Positions 18,195 to 26,228 of a stretch of DNA of 64,000 bases are shown piece by piece. Made by a program: the position numbers and the translations under genes. Position 1 is the stretch's first letter. Each line of letters starts with the position of its first letter. The DNA lies in assembly GCF_016031625.1 (NCBI RefSeq), contig NZ_JACCHP010000023.1:34631-98630 (forward strand), read 5' to 3'. The DNA comes from Bradyrhizobium agreste. Its GTDB lineage: Bacteria; Pseudomonadota; Alphaproteobacteria; Rhizobiales; Xanthobacteraceae. The notes under the pieces were generated by a model. The model saw only the letters and a list, made by a program, of their open reading frames with translations, had not been told where the DNA came from and ran no database searches.

Positions 18195-19433
18195 ATGGCC
18201 GACGCTTTGGAATCGCAGGCGCGCGCGCTGCTCACCGCAAAGGCGGTGCGCGCGCGCGCCGGGCAGATGCTCGAGCTCGGCCTCGCCGGCGGGCTCACTT
18301 ATTTCACTGTCGATCTCGACCGCATCGATGGCGTCGCGGAGGCCGTGCTCGCGGTCACGCGTAGAGCCTATCCGACGCTCGACATTCCCTTTCATGCGCG
18401 CTGGCGGCACTTCGTGCTCGGCGGCGTCGACCGCTGGGCCCGGCTTGCCGATGCTGGGTGCTGGCCGGATCGCGCGGCGCGGGCGCGCGCCGAGTTCGAC
18501 GTCGCCATCGTCAGCGTGCTGCTCGATGCCGGCGCCGGCGCGGCGTGGCGCTATCGCGACGCCGTGACAGGCGAAGCCATCGGCCGCTCCGAAGGGCTCG
18601 CGATCGCGAGCCTCGACATGTTCGCGCGCGGGCTGTTTTCGCGCGATGCGCGTGCACCGTTCAGGGCAGATGCGGAGGTGCTTGAAAGACTGCATCTTGC
18701 CTCACTCACGTCCGCCTTTCAGGTGACCGACGCCAATCCGCTGCTCGGCCTCGAGGGACGCACCGACCTGCTGCGGCGTCTGGGCAGGCAGGTCTCCGAG
18801 CATGCGGACGTGTTCGGCCTGCACGATACGCCGCGGCCGGGCGGGCTGTTCGATCATATCGCGGCGCAGGCGATCGGCGGCACTGTTGCTGCGCCCGCAA
18901 TTCTGTCCGCGGTGCTGAACCAGCTCGGGCCGATCTGGCCGTCGCGGCTCGCGCTCGCGGGCGTCCCGCTCGGCGATTGCTGGCGGCATCCTGCGATCAA
19001 GGCGGACGACGGCACGGCAGGCCTCGTGCCGCTGCACAAGCTGTCGCAATGGCTGAGCTATTCGCTGATCGAACCGCTCCAGCGCGCCGGCCTCGAAGTG
19101 ACCGACATCGACGGCCTCACCGGGCTCGCCGAATATCGCAATGGCGGCCTGTTCGTCGACCATGAGGTGCTGCGCCTGCGCGATGCCGCGGACGCCGAGC
19201 GCGAGCATGAAGTGGATTCGCTGCTCGTCGTGGAGTGGCGCGCGCTGACGGTCGCGCTGCTCGACCGGCTGGCGGAATTGGTTCGCGCCAAGCTCGGCCG
19301 CACGCCCGAGACGTTGCCGCTTGCGAGCATCCTCGAAGGCGGCACCTGGGCGGCCGGCCGCGCCATCGCATTTACACGCCGTCCCGACGGCTCGCCGCCG
19401 CTCAAGGTCATCAGCGACGGCACGGTTTTCTAA
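18195..19433 (+). CDS. urc4: URC4/Urg3-family protein (DUF1688)
   Basis: A 412-residue cytosolic protein starting MADALESQARALLTAKAVR. Blocks such as DLDRIDGVAEAVL, IPFHARWRHFVLGG and PLHKLSQWLSYSLIEPLQ match the DUF1688 (URC4) family, whose members occur almost only next to URC1 homologues. It begins 5 bases after URC1, so translation is probably coupled. The family is required for the URC route of uracil degradation in yeast, downstream of URC1, where a ribosylurea-type intermediate has been proposed; the exact chemistry is not established from sequence. Confidence 0.85.
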   Translation: MADALESQARALLTAKAVRARAGQMLELGLAGGLTYFTVDLDRIDGVAEAVLAVTRRAYPTLDIPFHARWRHFVLGGVDRWARLADAGCWPDRAARARAEFDVAIVSVLLDAGAGAAWRYRDAVTGEAIGRSEGLAIASLDMFARGLFSRDARAPFRADAEVLERLHLASLTSAFQVTDANPLLGLEGRTDLLRRLGRQVSEHADVFGLHDTPRPGGLFDHIAAQAIGGTVAAPAILSAVLNQLGPIWPSRLALAGVPLGDCWRHPAIKADDGTAGLVPLHKLSQWLSYSLIEPLQRAGLEVTDIDGLTGLAEYRNGGLFVDHEVLRLRDAADAEREHEVDSLLVVEWRALTVALLDRLAELVRAKLGRTPETLPLASILEGGTWAAGRAIAFTRRPDGSPPLKVISDGTVF

Positions 19434-19573
19434 ACCCTCTCCCCTTGTGGGAGAGGGTGCCTCGCGACGCGAGGCGGGTGAGGGGTATGTCTCCGCGGAC
19501 ACATCTCTCGCCTGAATTCGTGGAGACAACCCCTCATCCGGCGCTTCGCGCCACCTCCCACAAGGGGAGAAGG
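19434..19573. repeat. Dispersed repeat between URC4 and the UPRT homologue
   Basis: The element has outer hairpin arms ACCCTCTCCCCTTGTGGGAG and CCTCCCACAAGGGGAGAAGG and an inner pair built on CGAGGCGGGTGAGGGG and CCCCTCATCCGGCGCTTCGCG. It starts at the URC4 stop codon and ends 14 bases before the next start, so it lies within the likely transcript. Confidence 0.8.
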
Positions 19574-19587
19574 AAGAAAGGCAGATC

Positions 19588-20217
19588 ATGGAAGGCGTCA
19601 CGATCGTCGATCATCCGCTGGTGCAGCACAAGCTGACGCTGGTGCGCGACAAGTCCATCTCGACCAAGTCGTTCCGCGAGCTGATCAAGGAGATCGGCAT
19701 GCTTTTGTGCTACGAGGTGACGCGCGACCTGCCGCTCACCGACACCGTGATCGAGACGCCGCTGGCGACGATGCATTCGGCCAAGATCGCCGGCAAGAAG
19801 CTGGTGTTCGTGCCGATGCTGCGCGCCGGCACCACCTTCGTCGACGGCATGATGGACCTCGTGCCGACCGCGCGCGTCGCCCATATCGGCCTCTACCGCC
19901 AGCCGCACAGCTTTGCCGCGGTGGAGTACTTCTTCAAATCGCCCTCCGATCTCAGCGAGCGCCTCGCCATCGTGGTGACGCCGGTGGTCGCCACCGCCAA
20001 CACCACTGTTGCTGCCATCGATCGGCTGAAGGAGCGCGGTGCCAGGGAAATTCGCCTCGCCTGTCTGATTGCGGCTCCGGAAGGTCTCGAGCGCCTGCGC
20101 GGCCTGCATCCGGACGTGCACATCTGGACGGCCGCGGTGGATGAAGGTCTCGACGAGAACGGCTTCATCCTGCCGGGCCTCGGCGATGCCGGCGACCGCG
20201 CCTATGGGACGCGGTAA
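19588..20217 (+). CDS. upp: Uracil phosphoribosyltransferase homologue with altered PRPP loop
   Basis: A 209-residue protein that aligns with Upp over its whole length: HPLVQHKLTLVRDKSISTK at the start and PGLGDAGDRAYGT at the uracil-binding end are conserved. The PRPP-binding motif is not. Residues 129-140 read VVTPVVATANTT where active enzymes have VDPMLATGGS, so the acidic residue and the GGS turn are lost, and RAGTTF replaces RAGLGM near 79-84. Family knowledge predicts uracil plus PRPP to UMP, feeding URC1, but this copy may use PRPP poorly or do something else. It follows URC4 after a repeat element. An AGGAAG-like ribosome site is visible. Confidence 0.85.
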   Translation: MEGVTIVDHPLVQHKLTLVRDKSISTKSFRELIKEIGMLLCYEVTRDLPLTDTVIETPLATMHSAKIAGKKLVFVPMLRAGTTFVDGMMDLVPTARVAHIGLYRQPHSFAAVEYFFKSPSDLSERLAIVVTPVVATANTTVAAIDRLKERGAREIRLACLIAAPEGLERLRGLHPDVHIWTAAVDEGLDENGFILPGLGDAGDRAYGTR

Positions 20218-20282
20218 GTGCTGCGCGTTTTAGGAACAGCTTCGACCGCGCGAGGTTCTCCTGCTCTAACATGGAGAGCACG

Positions 20283-20495
20283 ATGACCTATCAAGATGAC
20301 GACCGCAGGGCCGACAGAGCGCGCCGCAACAGCCCGGTCGGCTGGGCAATCGGCGCGATCTTCGTGATCGCCGTGGTCGCCGCCGTCTTCTTCTACAATG
20401 GACGCGAGGTCGGTCCCCAAACCACGACCTCAAATCCGAACACGGCGCCGAACGTCACCACCGGATCAAATCCGCCCGCTACGCCGGCAAAGTGA
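20283..20495 (+). CDS. Small membrane protein, unknown function
   Basis: A 70-residue protein starting MTYQDDDRRADRARR, with a charged cytoplasmic tail, one helix at about residues 22-41 (GWAIGAIFVIAVVAAVFFY) and a Thr/Asn/Pro-rich periplasmic tail. The start is the ATG preceded by GGAG at the right spacing; an ATG four codons upstream overlaps that site. GGAAC at 20233 and GGTT 16 bases later resemble a weak EcfG (general stress) promoter. No family recognised. Confidence 0.65.
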   Translation: MTYQDDDRRADRARRNSPVGWAIGAIFVIAVVAAVFFYNGREVGPQTTTSNPNTAPNVTTGSNPPATPAK

Positions 20496-20504
20496 CGGGC
20501 CAGA

Positions 20505-20606
20505 GCATGATCCGGAAAGAGTGCGTAGCGGTTTTCCGAAAAGATCATGCTCAAACAAAAACCTAAAGCGCGATGACGATTTTTCCTGTTCGCATCGCGC
20601 TTTAGG
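20505..20606. repeat. Two-hairpin dispersed repeat (GAGCATGATCCGGAAA type)
   Basis: The first hairpin has GAGCATGATC and GATCATGCTC ends; the second, at 20564-20604, has a perfect 12-bp stem, TAAAGCGCGATG with CATCGCGCTTTA. It sits between convergent genes and probably serves as a bidirectional terminator. Fragments of the same family occur near 3210 and 43806. Confidence 0.8.
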
Positions 20607-20614
20607 GTAGGCCG

Positions 20615-21724
20615 TCACACCTTCCCGCTGCCGCAAATGCCCTTCAGGGCCTGCCACTCCTTATCGCTCAGCAGCGGCGGGCCGCTGGCGGGCCGATCCT
20701 CCGTCGTCATGCGTGCGAGGCGGTCCTCGGTCAGCGGATGGCTGGCGAGAATGTTCGACAGACCGGAGCCGCCCTCCTTGCCGGTGATGCGGAACATCAA
20801 TTGGGCAGCAGGCTTCGGCGAACGGCCGAGCGCATGCATGATCTCGATCGCGAAAGTGTCGGCGCCGGTCTCCGCTTCGCGCGAATAGGACGCTTCGACC
20901 AGGCTGCGCGAGGCGAAGATCACGGCCGATGAGCCGGTGATGTCGCCGAACAACAGGCCGATCAGGAATGAGGTGCCGCCATTGTAGATCAGCCCGCGCA
21001 TGTTGTCGTGATGCTTGAGATGGCCGAGCTCGTGGGCGAGGATGCCGGCAAGCTCGTCGGGACTCTCGGCCTTGTCGAGCAGCCCCTTCAGGACGAACAC
21101 CTTGCCGCCGGGCAGCGCGAAGGCATTCGGCACCGAGGTCGGCAGCACGCCGGCCGTCATGGTGTCGTCGAGGCCGGCCGCATCGCGCAGGCGGTTGACG
21201 AGCTTGGCGAACGCGGCCTTGCCCGCGGGGTCTTCGCATACGCTGCGGCCGAAGATGGTCTTCATCTGGACCTCGGCCGCGTCGCCGATGCGCCGTTCGA
21301 CAGGCTTCGGCACCAGCGGCGCGAGCCGGTCGGCGGCGAGCGGCACGCCGAACAGGACGACGCAGACGATGGAGACGGCGGCGGCAACCGACCAGCCCAC
21401 GATCTTGGCGACGCCGCTGCGCGTCGTCCGGTGCTCGTCGAGACGCGTGCAGCGGGCGGCCACCTCCGCGGCGAGCGCCGCATCGCGGATCTCCAGCCGA
21501 GCCAGAGGCGGTGCGGACGTCGCAGCCAGGCGCAGGGTTCCCGGGGGACCGTCGGCGCGACGAATGTCGGCATAGGTCCAGCGAACGGGCGTTGCGCCGT
21601 CCTCGGCGATCTCGAGCGCATCGCCGAGGGTCAGCGTCACCTGCCGTCTGCGGCTCGACACGCCGTCGAAGAAGATGGTCGGCTTGACCGGCTGCGCCGG
21701 GGTCTCGGCAAACACGTCACTCAC
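20615..21724 (-). CDS. M48-family membrane metalloprotease
   Basis: A 369-residue protein. Residues 1-100 are a cytoplasmic domain that recalls a PH-like fold, followed by one membrane helix at about 108-130. The peptidase domain contains LPTSVPNAFALPGGKVFVLKG, the zinc site H231-E-L-G-H235 in AGILAHELGHLKHHDN, and SREAETGADTFAIEIM with the third ligand Glu. This is the complete M48 signature, so it should be an active zinc protease facing the periplasm. It starts 3 bases after the DUF898 gene and is translated with it; M48 and DUF898 genes are often neighbours. A substrate is not known. Confidence 0.88.
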   Translation of the reverse strand: MSDVFAETPAQPVKPTIFFDGVSSRRRQVTLTLGDALEIAEDGATPVRWTYADIRRADGPPGTLRLAATSAPPLARLEIRDAALAAEVAARCTRLDEHRTTRSGVAKIVGWSVAAAVSIVCVVLFGVPLAADRLAPLVPKPVERRIGDAAEVQMKTIFGRSVCEDPAGKAAFAKLVNRLRDAAGLDDTMTAGVLPTSVPNAFALPGGKVFVLKGLLDKAESPDELAGILAHELGHLKHHDNMRGLIYNGGTSFLIGLLFGDITGSSAVIFASRSLVEASYSREAETGADTFAIEIMHALGRSPKPAAQLMFRITGKEGGSGLSNILASHPLTEDRLARMTTEDRPASGPPLLSDKEWQALKGICGSGKV

Positions 21725-21727
21725 AGC

Positions 21728-22873
21728 TCAGAATCCCGCGACATCGAGTCCGTCGGCAAAGCCTTCGCCGAGCGCGCCGGCAAGCTGACCGCTGCCGCGC
21801 ACGTCCGCCGCGGCCCAGATGTTGTGCACCTCGACGGTCTCCAGCACCTTGGCCCAAAGATCGCGCTGAAGATAGACGCGCATCACGATGTTGATGGCAA
21901 GGGCGAGTGCGAAATAGCCTGTTACCATCATCACCACCATTGGGATGCTCTTCGTCGCATTGTCGCCGGCGAAGATCTCCTCGGCCGGAACGCCGGTCAG
22001 CGCGACCACGAGCAAGGCGCTGCCGCCCATATAGGCCGCGAACGCGACTGTGAGCAGCATCCACCAGCCGATCACTTTCCAGTACAGGCCGTAGAAGGCG
22101 TCATGAGGCAGGTTCGAGGACAGGCTGACGCCACCGATGCGGATGCCGTCGAGCCACCAGCGCCATTCGCGCGCCTTGAACTCGGCATAGAAGAACGGTG
22201 CGAGCGGGAAGATGAAGAGCGCGATTGGGCTGAGCAGCCACAGCCACCAGCCCCGCTTGAAGAAGGTCCAGCCGTCGGCTTCGAAATCGCCGCGGAGATC
22301 GCCGTAATGGGTGTGCCGCATCTTATAGCGTTCGAGCGCAGCTGTGCGCCAGGGCAGCGCGAGACCGAGCGTCAGGAACACCAGCAAGCCCCACAGCATG
22401 GCGCGAAACGCGTAAGCCCAGCCCGAGCCGTCCATCCAGAAGCGGACGCCGCGCCAGACCGTGCGCGTCAGGCGGTAGCGCCGCGCGCGAAAAATCGCGA
22501 ACTGGCCGAAAGCGTAGAAGGCGATGAATAAGGGCGTCGAGGCAAAGCCCTGCCAGCGCTCGAACTCGATGCCGATAAGAAAATAGGCGAGATAGATCGG
22601 CACCAGGATCGCGAGCGCGAATAGGAAGCCGACCAGGAGCTCCTTGGCCCGACCGGTATATTCGGCCGCATCGCCGTCGATCGCGGTGTGCGTCCACAGG
22701 TGACGGCGGATGTCGGTGACGAGCCAGAACCGGTAGAAGCCGAAGGTGACGAGCTCGAGCATGGCACCCTTGGTGACCGTTTTGCGGAACTCGGAGCGGC
22801 TGCCGGAGAAATCGACCCGCGTCGCCGGCAGCGGCGGAGGTAAGGGTTCGGACCCGATGGGGGTCCATTGCAT
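21728..22873 (-). CDS. DUF898 (YjgN-type) multi-pass membrane protein
   Basis: A 381-residue polytopic membrane protein. I use the ATG at MQWTPIGSEP, since the longer frame begins with TTG and adds an unrelated tail. The segment TKGAMLELVTFGFYRFWLVTD is characteristic of DUF898, and a similar block (LGLALPWRTAALERYKMRHT) recurs, giving the internal duplication seen in the family. About six to eight helices are visible. It lies directly upstream of the M48 protease with a 3-base gap. Function unknown; the pairing suggests the protease acts on or with this membrane protein. Confidence 0.82.
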   Translation of the reverse strand: MQWTPIGSEPLPPPLPATRVDFSGSRSEFRKTVTKGAMLELVTFGFYRFWLVTDIRRHLWTHTAIDGDAAEYTGRAKELLVGFLFALAILVPIYLAYFLIGIEFERWQGFASTPLFIAFYAFGQFAIFRARRYRLTRTVWRGVRFWMDGSGWAYAFRAMLWGLLVFLTLGLALPWRTAALERYKMRHTHYGDLRGDFEADGWTFFKRGWWLWLLSPIALFIFPLAPFFYAEFKAREWRWWLDGIRIGGVSLSSNLPHDAFYGLYWKVIGWWMLLTVAFAAYMGGSALLVVALTGVPAEEIFAGDNATKSIPMVVMMVTGYFALALAINIVMRVYLQRDLWAKVLETVEVHNIWAAADVRGSGQLAGALGEGFADGLDVAGF

Positions 22874-23182
22874 GTCGTTCACGGCGGCAACCTCGGGATG
22901 CGGTCTTGATCCGGTCAAACTATAGATCAGAGGTTGGTCGGTCCCCAAGATGGCGGGGTTCGATTTACCTCGATTTCAGGGAGGTTCTTGCACGATTCTC
23001 CACCGCGAGGCGTGTCGGAGGTCACGTTCGTGTGGCGGCGTGACGGCCGTTCGACGCTCTCGTGAAGGTTGGATGTGGCAAAACTCTCCCTTGCCCCGGC
23101 GCCGACAACCGGCTGTAATTGCAAATCAAATACCGCAGCGCAGAATTCAACGACGCGCGGTTCATATCGAGGGAGAACGGTC
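22874..23182. other. Divergent non-coding region upstream of the P450 pair
   Basis: A 309-bp gap between the DUF898 gene and the first P450. It must hold both promoters. I see no repeat element and no clear operator. Confidence 0.5.
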
Positions 23183-24448
23183 ATGCATGGGACCATCGAA
23201 AGCGCGGCCAAGCTCGACGCATTGCGCGAGCGCGCCATGTCGCTGCCGCTGGAGCAGTTCGATCCAGGCGACCCTGAGTTGTTCAGGACCGATACGTTCT
23301 GGCCTTATTTCGACCGGCTGCGCCGCGAGGATCCCGTGCACTATTGCAAGGATTCGATGTTCGGGCCGTATTGGTCGGTGACGCGCTACAACGACATCAT
23401 GGAGATCGAGACCAACCATTCGGTGTTCTCCTCGGCCTCCGCGCTCGGAGGCATCACCATCCGCGACATCGATCCGGATCTGCGCCGCGAAAGCTTCATC
23501 GCGATGGACCCGCCGCGCCATGCCGCCCAGCGCAAGACCGTGGCGCCGATGTTCACGCCGACGCACCTGGACAATCTCGCCATCAACATCCGCAAGCGCT
23601 CGGCCGAGTGCCTGGACAACCTTCCCCGCGGCGAGGTGTTCGACTGGGTCGATCGCGTCTCGATCGAGCTCACGACGCAGATGCTGGCGGTGCTGTTCGA
23701 CTTCCCCTGGGAGGATCGCCGCAAGCTGACGCGCTGGTCGGACGTCGCCACCACGATACCCGGGCCCGATGGCCTGGTCGCGACCGAGGACGAGCGGCAG
23801 GCCGAACTCGCCGAATGCGCGGCCTACTTCTCCCGCCTGTGGAAGGAGCGCATCGAACAGCCGCCGAAGAGCGACCTGCTGTCGATGATGGCGCATGGCG
23901 CCGCGACGCGCGACATGGATGCGAAGAACTTCCTCGGCAATCTCATTCTCTTGATCGTCGGCGGCAACGACACCACGCGCAACACCATGTCGGGCTCGCT
24001 TCTCGCGTTGAGCCAGCATCCGGAGCAATATCGCAAGCTGCGCGAGAACCCCGATCTGCTCGACAGCTTCGTGCCGGAGGTGATCCGCTGGCAGACGCCG
24101 CTGGCGCATATGCGCCGCACGGCGCTCTCCGACTTCGAGTTCCGCGGCAAGCAGATCAAGAAGGGTGACAAGGTCGTGATGTGGTACGTCTCGGGCAACC
24201 GCGACGAGGAGGTGATCGACAAGCCCTACGAGTTCATCATCGATCGCGCCCGCCCGCGCACGCACCTGTCCTTCGGCTTCGGCATCCACCGTTGCGTCGG
24301 CCTCCGGCTTGCCGAGCTTCAGCTCAAGATTATTTGGGAGGAGATTCTCAAGCGGTTCGACCATATTGACGTGGTCGGCGAGCCCAGGCGGGTCTATTCG
24401 AGTTTCGTCAAAGGGCTGGAAGAGCTGCCGGTCAAGATTGCTGCGTGA
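23183..24448 (+). CDS. Cytochrome P450, CYP153-like (first of tandem pair)
   Basis: A 421-residue soluble P450. The start is MHGTIESAAK, with GGGAG 10 bases upstream; an ATG 38 codons earlier lacks such a site. The I-helix motif is GGNDTTRN, the ExxR helix is in PEVIRWQTPLAHMRRTAL, and the haem thiolate Cys371 lies in SFGFGIHRCVGLRLAE. The combination GGNDTTRN, RWQTPLAHMRRTA and VVMWYVSGNRDEE is characteristic of the CYP153 family, which hydroxylates terminal carbons of alkanes or related chains using separate ferredoxin and reductase. No such redox partner is encoded in the window. The substrate is inferred from family only. Confidence 0.9.
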   Translation: MHGTIESAAKLDALRERAMSLPLEQFDPGDPELFRTDTFWPYFDRLRREDPVHYCKDSMFGPYWSVTRYNDIMEIETNHSVFSSASALGGITIRDIDPDLRRESFIAMDPPRHAAQRKTVAPMFTPTHLDNLAINIRKRSAECLDNLPRGEVFDWVDRVSIELTTQMLAVLFDFPWEDRRKLTRWSDVATTIPGPDGLVATEDERQAELAECAAYFSRLWKERIEQPPKSDLLSMMAHGAATRDMDAKNFLGNLILLIVGGNDTTRNTMSGSLLALSQHPEQYRKLRENPDLLDSFVPEVIRWQTPLAHMRRTALSDFEFRGKQIKKGDKVVMWYVSGNRDEEVIDKPYEFIIDRARPRTHLSFGFGIHRCVGLRLAELQLKIIWEEILKRFDHIDVVGEPRRVYSSFVKGLEELPVKIAA

Positions 24449-24454
24449 GTCAAC

Positions 24455-24600
24455 TCCCTCTCCCGCTTGCGGGAGAGGGTTGGGGAGAGGGTGTCTCGAC
24501 AACGGGACAATCCCCAAGAAGAGAAAGCCCTCACCCGGCGCGCGGGACGATGCTTCGCATCGCCCGGGACGCGCCGACCTCTCCCGCAAGCGGGAGAGGT
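24455..24600. repeat. Dispersed repeat between the two P450 genes
   Basis: It carries hairpins CTCTCCCGCTTGCGGGAGAG at the left and CTCTCCCGCAAGCGGGAGAG at the right, with an inner GATGCTTCGCATC hairpin. It belongs to the same family as 11752-11874 and 39069-39240. Confidence 0.85.
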
Positions 24601-24624
24601 GAGAAGCCAACTGGAGCCACGACG

Positions 24625-25899
24625 ATGAACATCCAAGCGCCGGTTCAAGTGGACAAGGCCGAACGCATGCGCAGGGCCCGTGAGGAGGCCTATGCGACGC
24701 CGTTATCGCAATTCCACCCCGGCGCGCCCAGGCTGTTCCAGGACGACACGCTGTGGCCCTGGTTCGAGCGGCTGCGCAACGAAGAGCCGGTGCACTACTG
24801 CACCAACGCGCCGATCGAGCCGTATTGGTCGGTGGTGAAATACAACGACATCATGCATGTCGACACCAATCACGGCATCTTCTCCTCGGACTCCAAGCTC
24901 GGCGGCATCTCGATCCGCGACGTGCCGGAAGGCTACGACTATCCGAGCTTCATCGCGATGGACCAGCCCCGGCATTCGGCGCAGCGCAAGACGGTGTCGC
25001 CGATGTTCACGCCGACACACCTGGACGAGCTGGCAAAGCTGATCCGCCAGCGCTCGCAGACCGTACTCGACAATCTGCCGCGCAACGAGACCTTCAACTT
25101 CGTCGAGCGCGTCTCGATCGAGCTGACCACGCAGATGCTGGCCACCCTGTTCGACTTCCCCTGGGAGGAGCGGCGCAAGCTGACGCGCTGGTCCGACGTC
25201 TCCACCGCGCTGCCCAAGAGCGGCATCGTCGCATCCGCCGAAGAACGCCGCCGCGAGATGGACGAGTGCTACGCCTACATGTCGAAGCTGTGGAACGAGC
25301 GTGTTAACTCGGCGCCGCGCAACGATTTGTTGTCGCTGATGGCGCACAACGAGGCCACGCGCCACATGGACCCCGATAACCTCATGGGCAACATCATCCT
25401 GCTCATCGTCGGCGGCAACGACACTACGCGCAACACCATGACCGGCTCGGTGCTGGCGCTGAACGAGAACCCCGAGCAATACGACAAGCTGCGCGCCAAC
25501 CCTGAGCTGATCGATTCCATGGTGCCGGAGGTGATCCGCTGGCAGACGCCGCTAGCGCATATGCGTCGCACCGCGCTCGCCGATACCGAGATCGGCGGCA
25601 AGCAGATCAGGAAGGGCGATCGCGTCGTGATGTGGTACGTCTCCGGCAATCGCGACGAGGAGATGTTCGAGAAGCCGGACGAGTTCATCATCGACCGCCC
25701 GCGCCCGCGCACGCATCTCTCCTTCGGCTTCGGCATCCACCGCTGCGTCGGCATGCGGCTCGCCGAGCTGCAGCTGCGCATCGTGTGGGAGGAGATGCTG
25801 AAGCGCTTCGACCGGATCGAGGTGGTCGGCGAGCCCAAGCGGATCTATTCGAGCTTCATCAAGGGATACGAGACGCTGCCGGTGCGGATTCCGGGGTAG
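24625..25899 (+). CDS. Cytochrome P450, CYP153-like (second of tandem pair)
   Basis: A 424-residue P450 starting MNIQAPVQVDKAERMRR, with GGAG 9 bases upstream. The same key motifs as its neighbour are present: GGNDTTRN, RWQTPLAHMRRTAL and the thiolate Cys374 in SFGFGIHRCVGMRLAE. The two proteins are very similar along their length and differ most in the N-terminus and the substrate-recognition region near residues 85-105. They are probably a tandem duplication followed by specialisation. Electron-transfer partners must be encoded elsewhere. The repeat between them may reduce or separate their expression. Confidence 0.9.
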   Translation: MNIQAPVQVDKAERMRRAREEAYATPLSQFHPGAPRLFQDDTLWPWFERLRNEEPVHYCTNAPIEPYWSVVKYNDIMHVDTNHGIFSSDSKLGGISIRDVPEGYDYPSFIAMDQPRHSAQRKTVSPMFTPTHLDELAKLIRQRSQTVLDNLPRNETFNFVERVSIELTTQMLATLFDFPWEERRKLTRWSDVSTALPKSGIVASAEERRREMDECYAYMSKLWNERVNSAPRNDLLSLMAHNEATRHMDPDNLMGNIILLIVGGNDTTRNTMTGSVLALNENPEQYDKLRANPELIDSMVPEVIRWQTPLAHMRRTALADTEIGGKQIRKGDRVVMWYVSGNRDEEMFEKPDEFIIDRPRPRTHLSFGFGIHRCVGMRLAELQLRIVWEEMLKRFDRIEVVGEPKRIYSSFIKGYETLPVRIPG

Positions 25900-26228
25900 G
25901 CTCTCTTCTCCGTCATTACGAGTGACGGCATCTTGTTCGCACGTGTCCCGGACGCGACGCAGCGCCATAGCGCGCCGAAGACGCGCGTGAACGCGCTTAT
26001 GGCGATGCGGCGCAGAGCCGGGACCCAGCAAGCACGGACTCGCTGCAACTTGGGCCCCGGCTCTGCAGCGCATCACACCGGACGATGCTTCGCATCGTCC
26101 CGCGTGCTGCGCTGCGTCCGGGGCACGAGAGCGGTATGTCGGCGTCCCGGCCCAGCTATAAAATTCCGGCATGACAGCTCGCGCCAGATGCGAAGGCACG
26201 ATGGCGCGCGGCTGTTCTACCACACCAT
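25900..26228. other. Non-coding region with repeat-derived sequence
   Basis: No gene is supported in these 329 bases, which separate two convergent genes. Most of it is the palindromic repeat listed at 25940-26175. Confidence 0.65.
25940..26175. repeat. Large dispersed palindromic repeat
   Basis: The outer arms GTGTCCCGGACGCGACGCAG and GCTGCGCTGCGTCCGGGGCAC are inverted. Inside are nested hairpins around GCCGAAGACGCGCGTGAACGC, GCAGAGCCGGG / CCCCGGCTCTGC and GATGCTTCGCATC. It ends with ATTCCGGCATGAC. This nested structure is typical of Bradyrhizobium intergenic repeats. Confidence 0.7.

Noticed and set aside
23183..25899. P450 pair with a repeat between as a composite transposon
   Set aside because: Only one repeat copy lies between the genes; no flanking copies in direct or inverted order and no transposase are seen.
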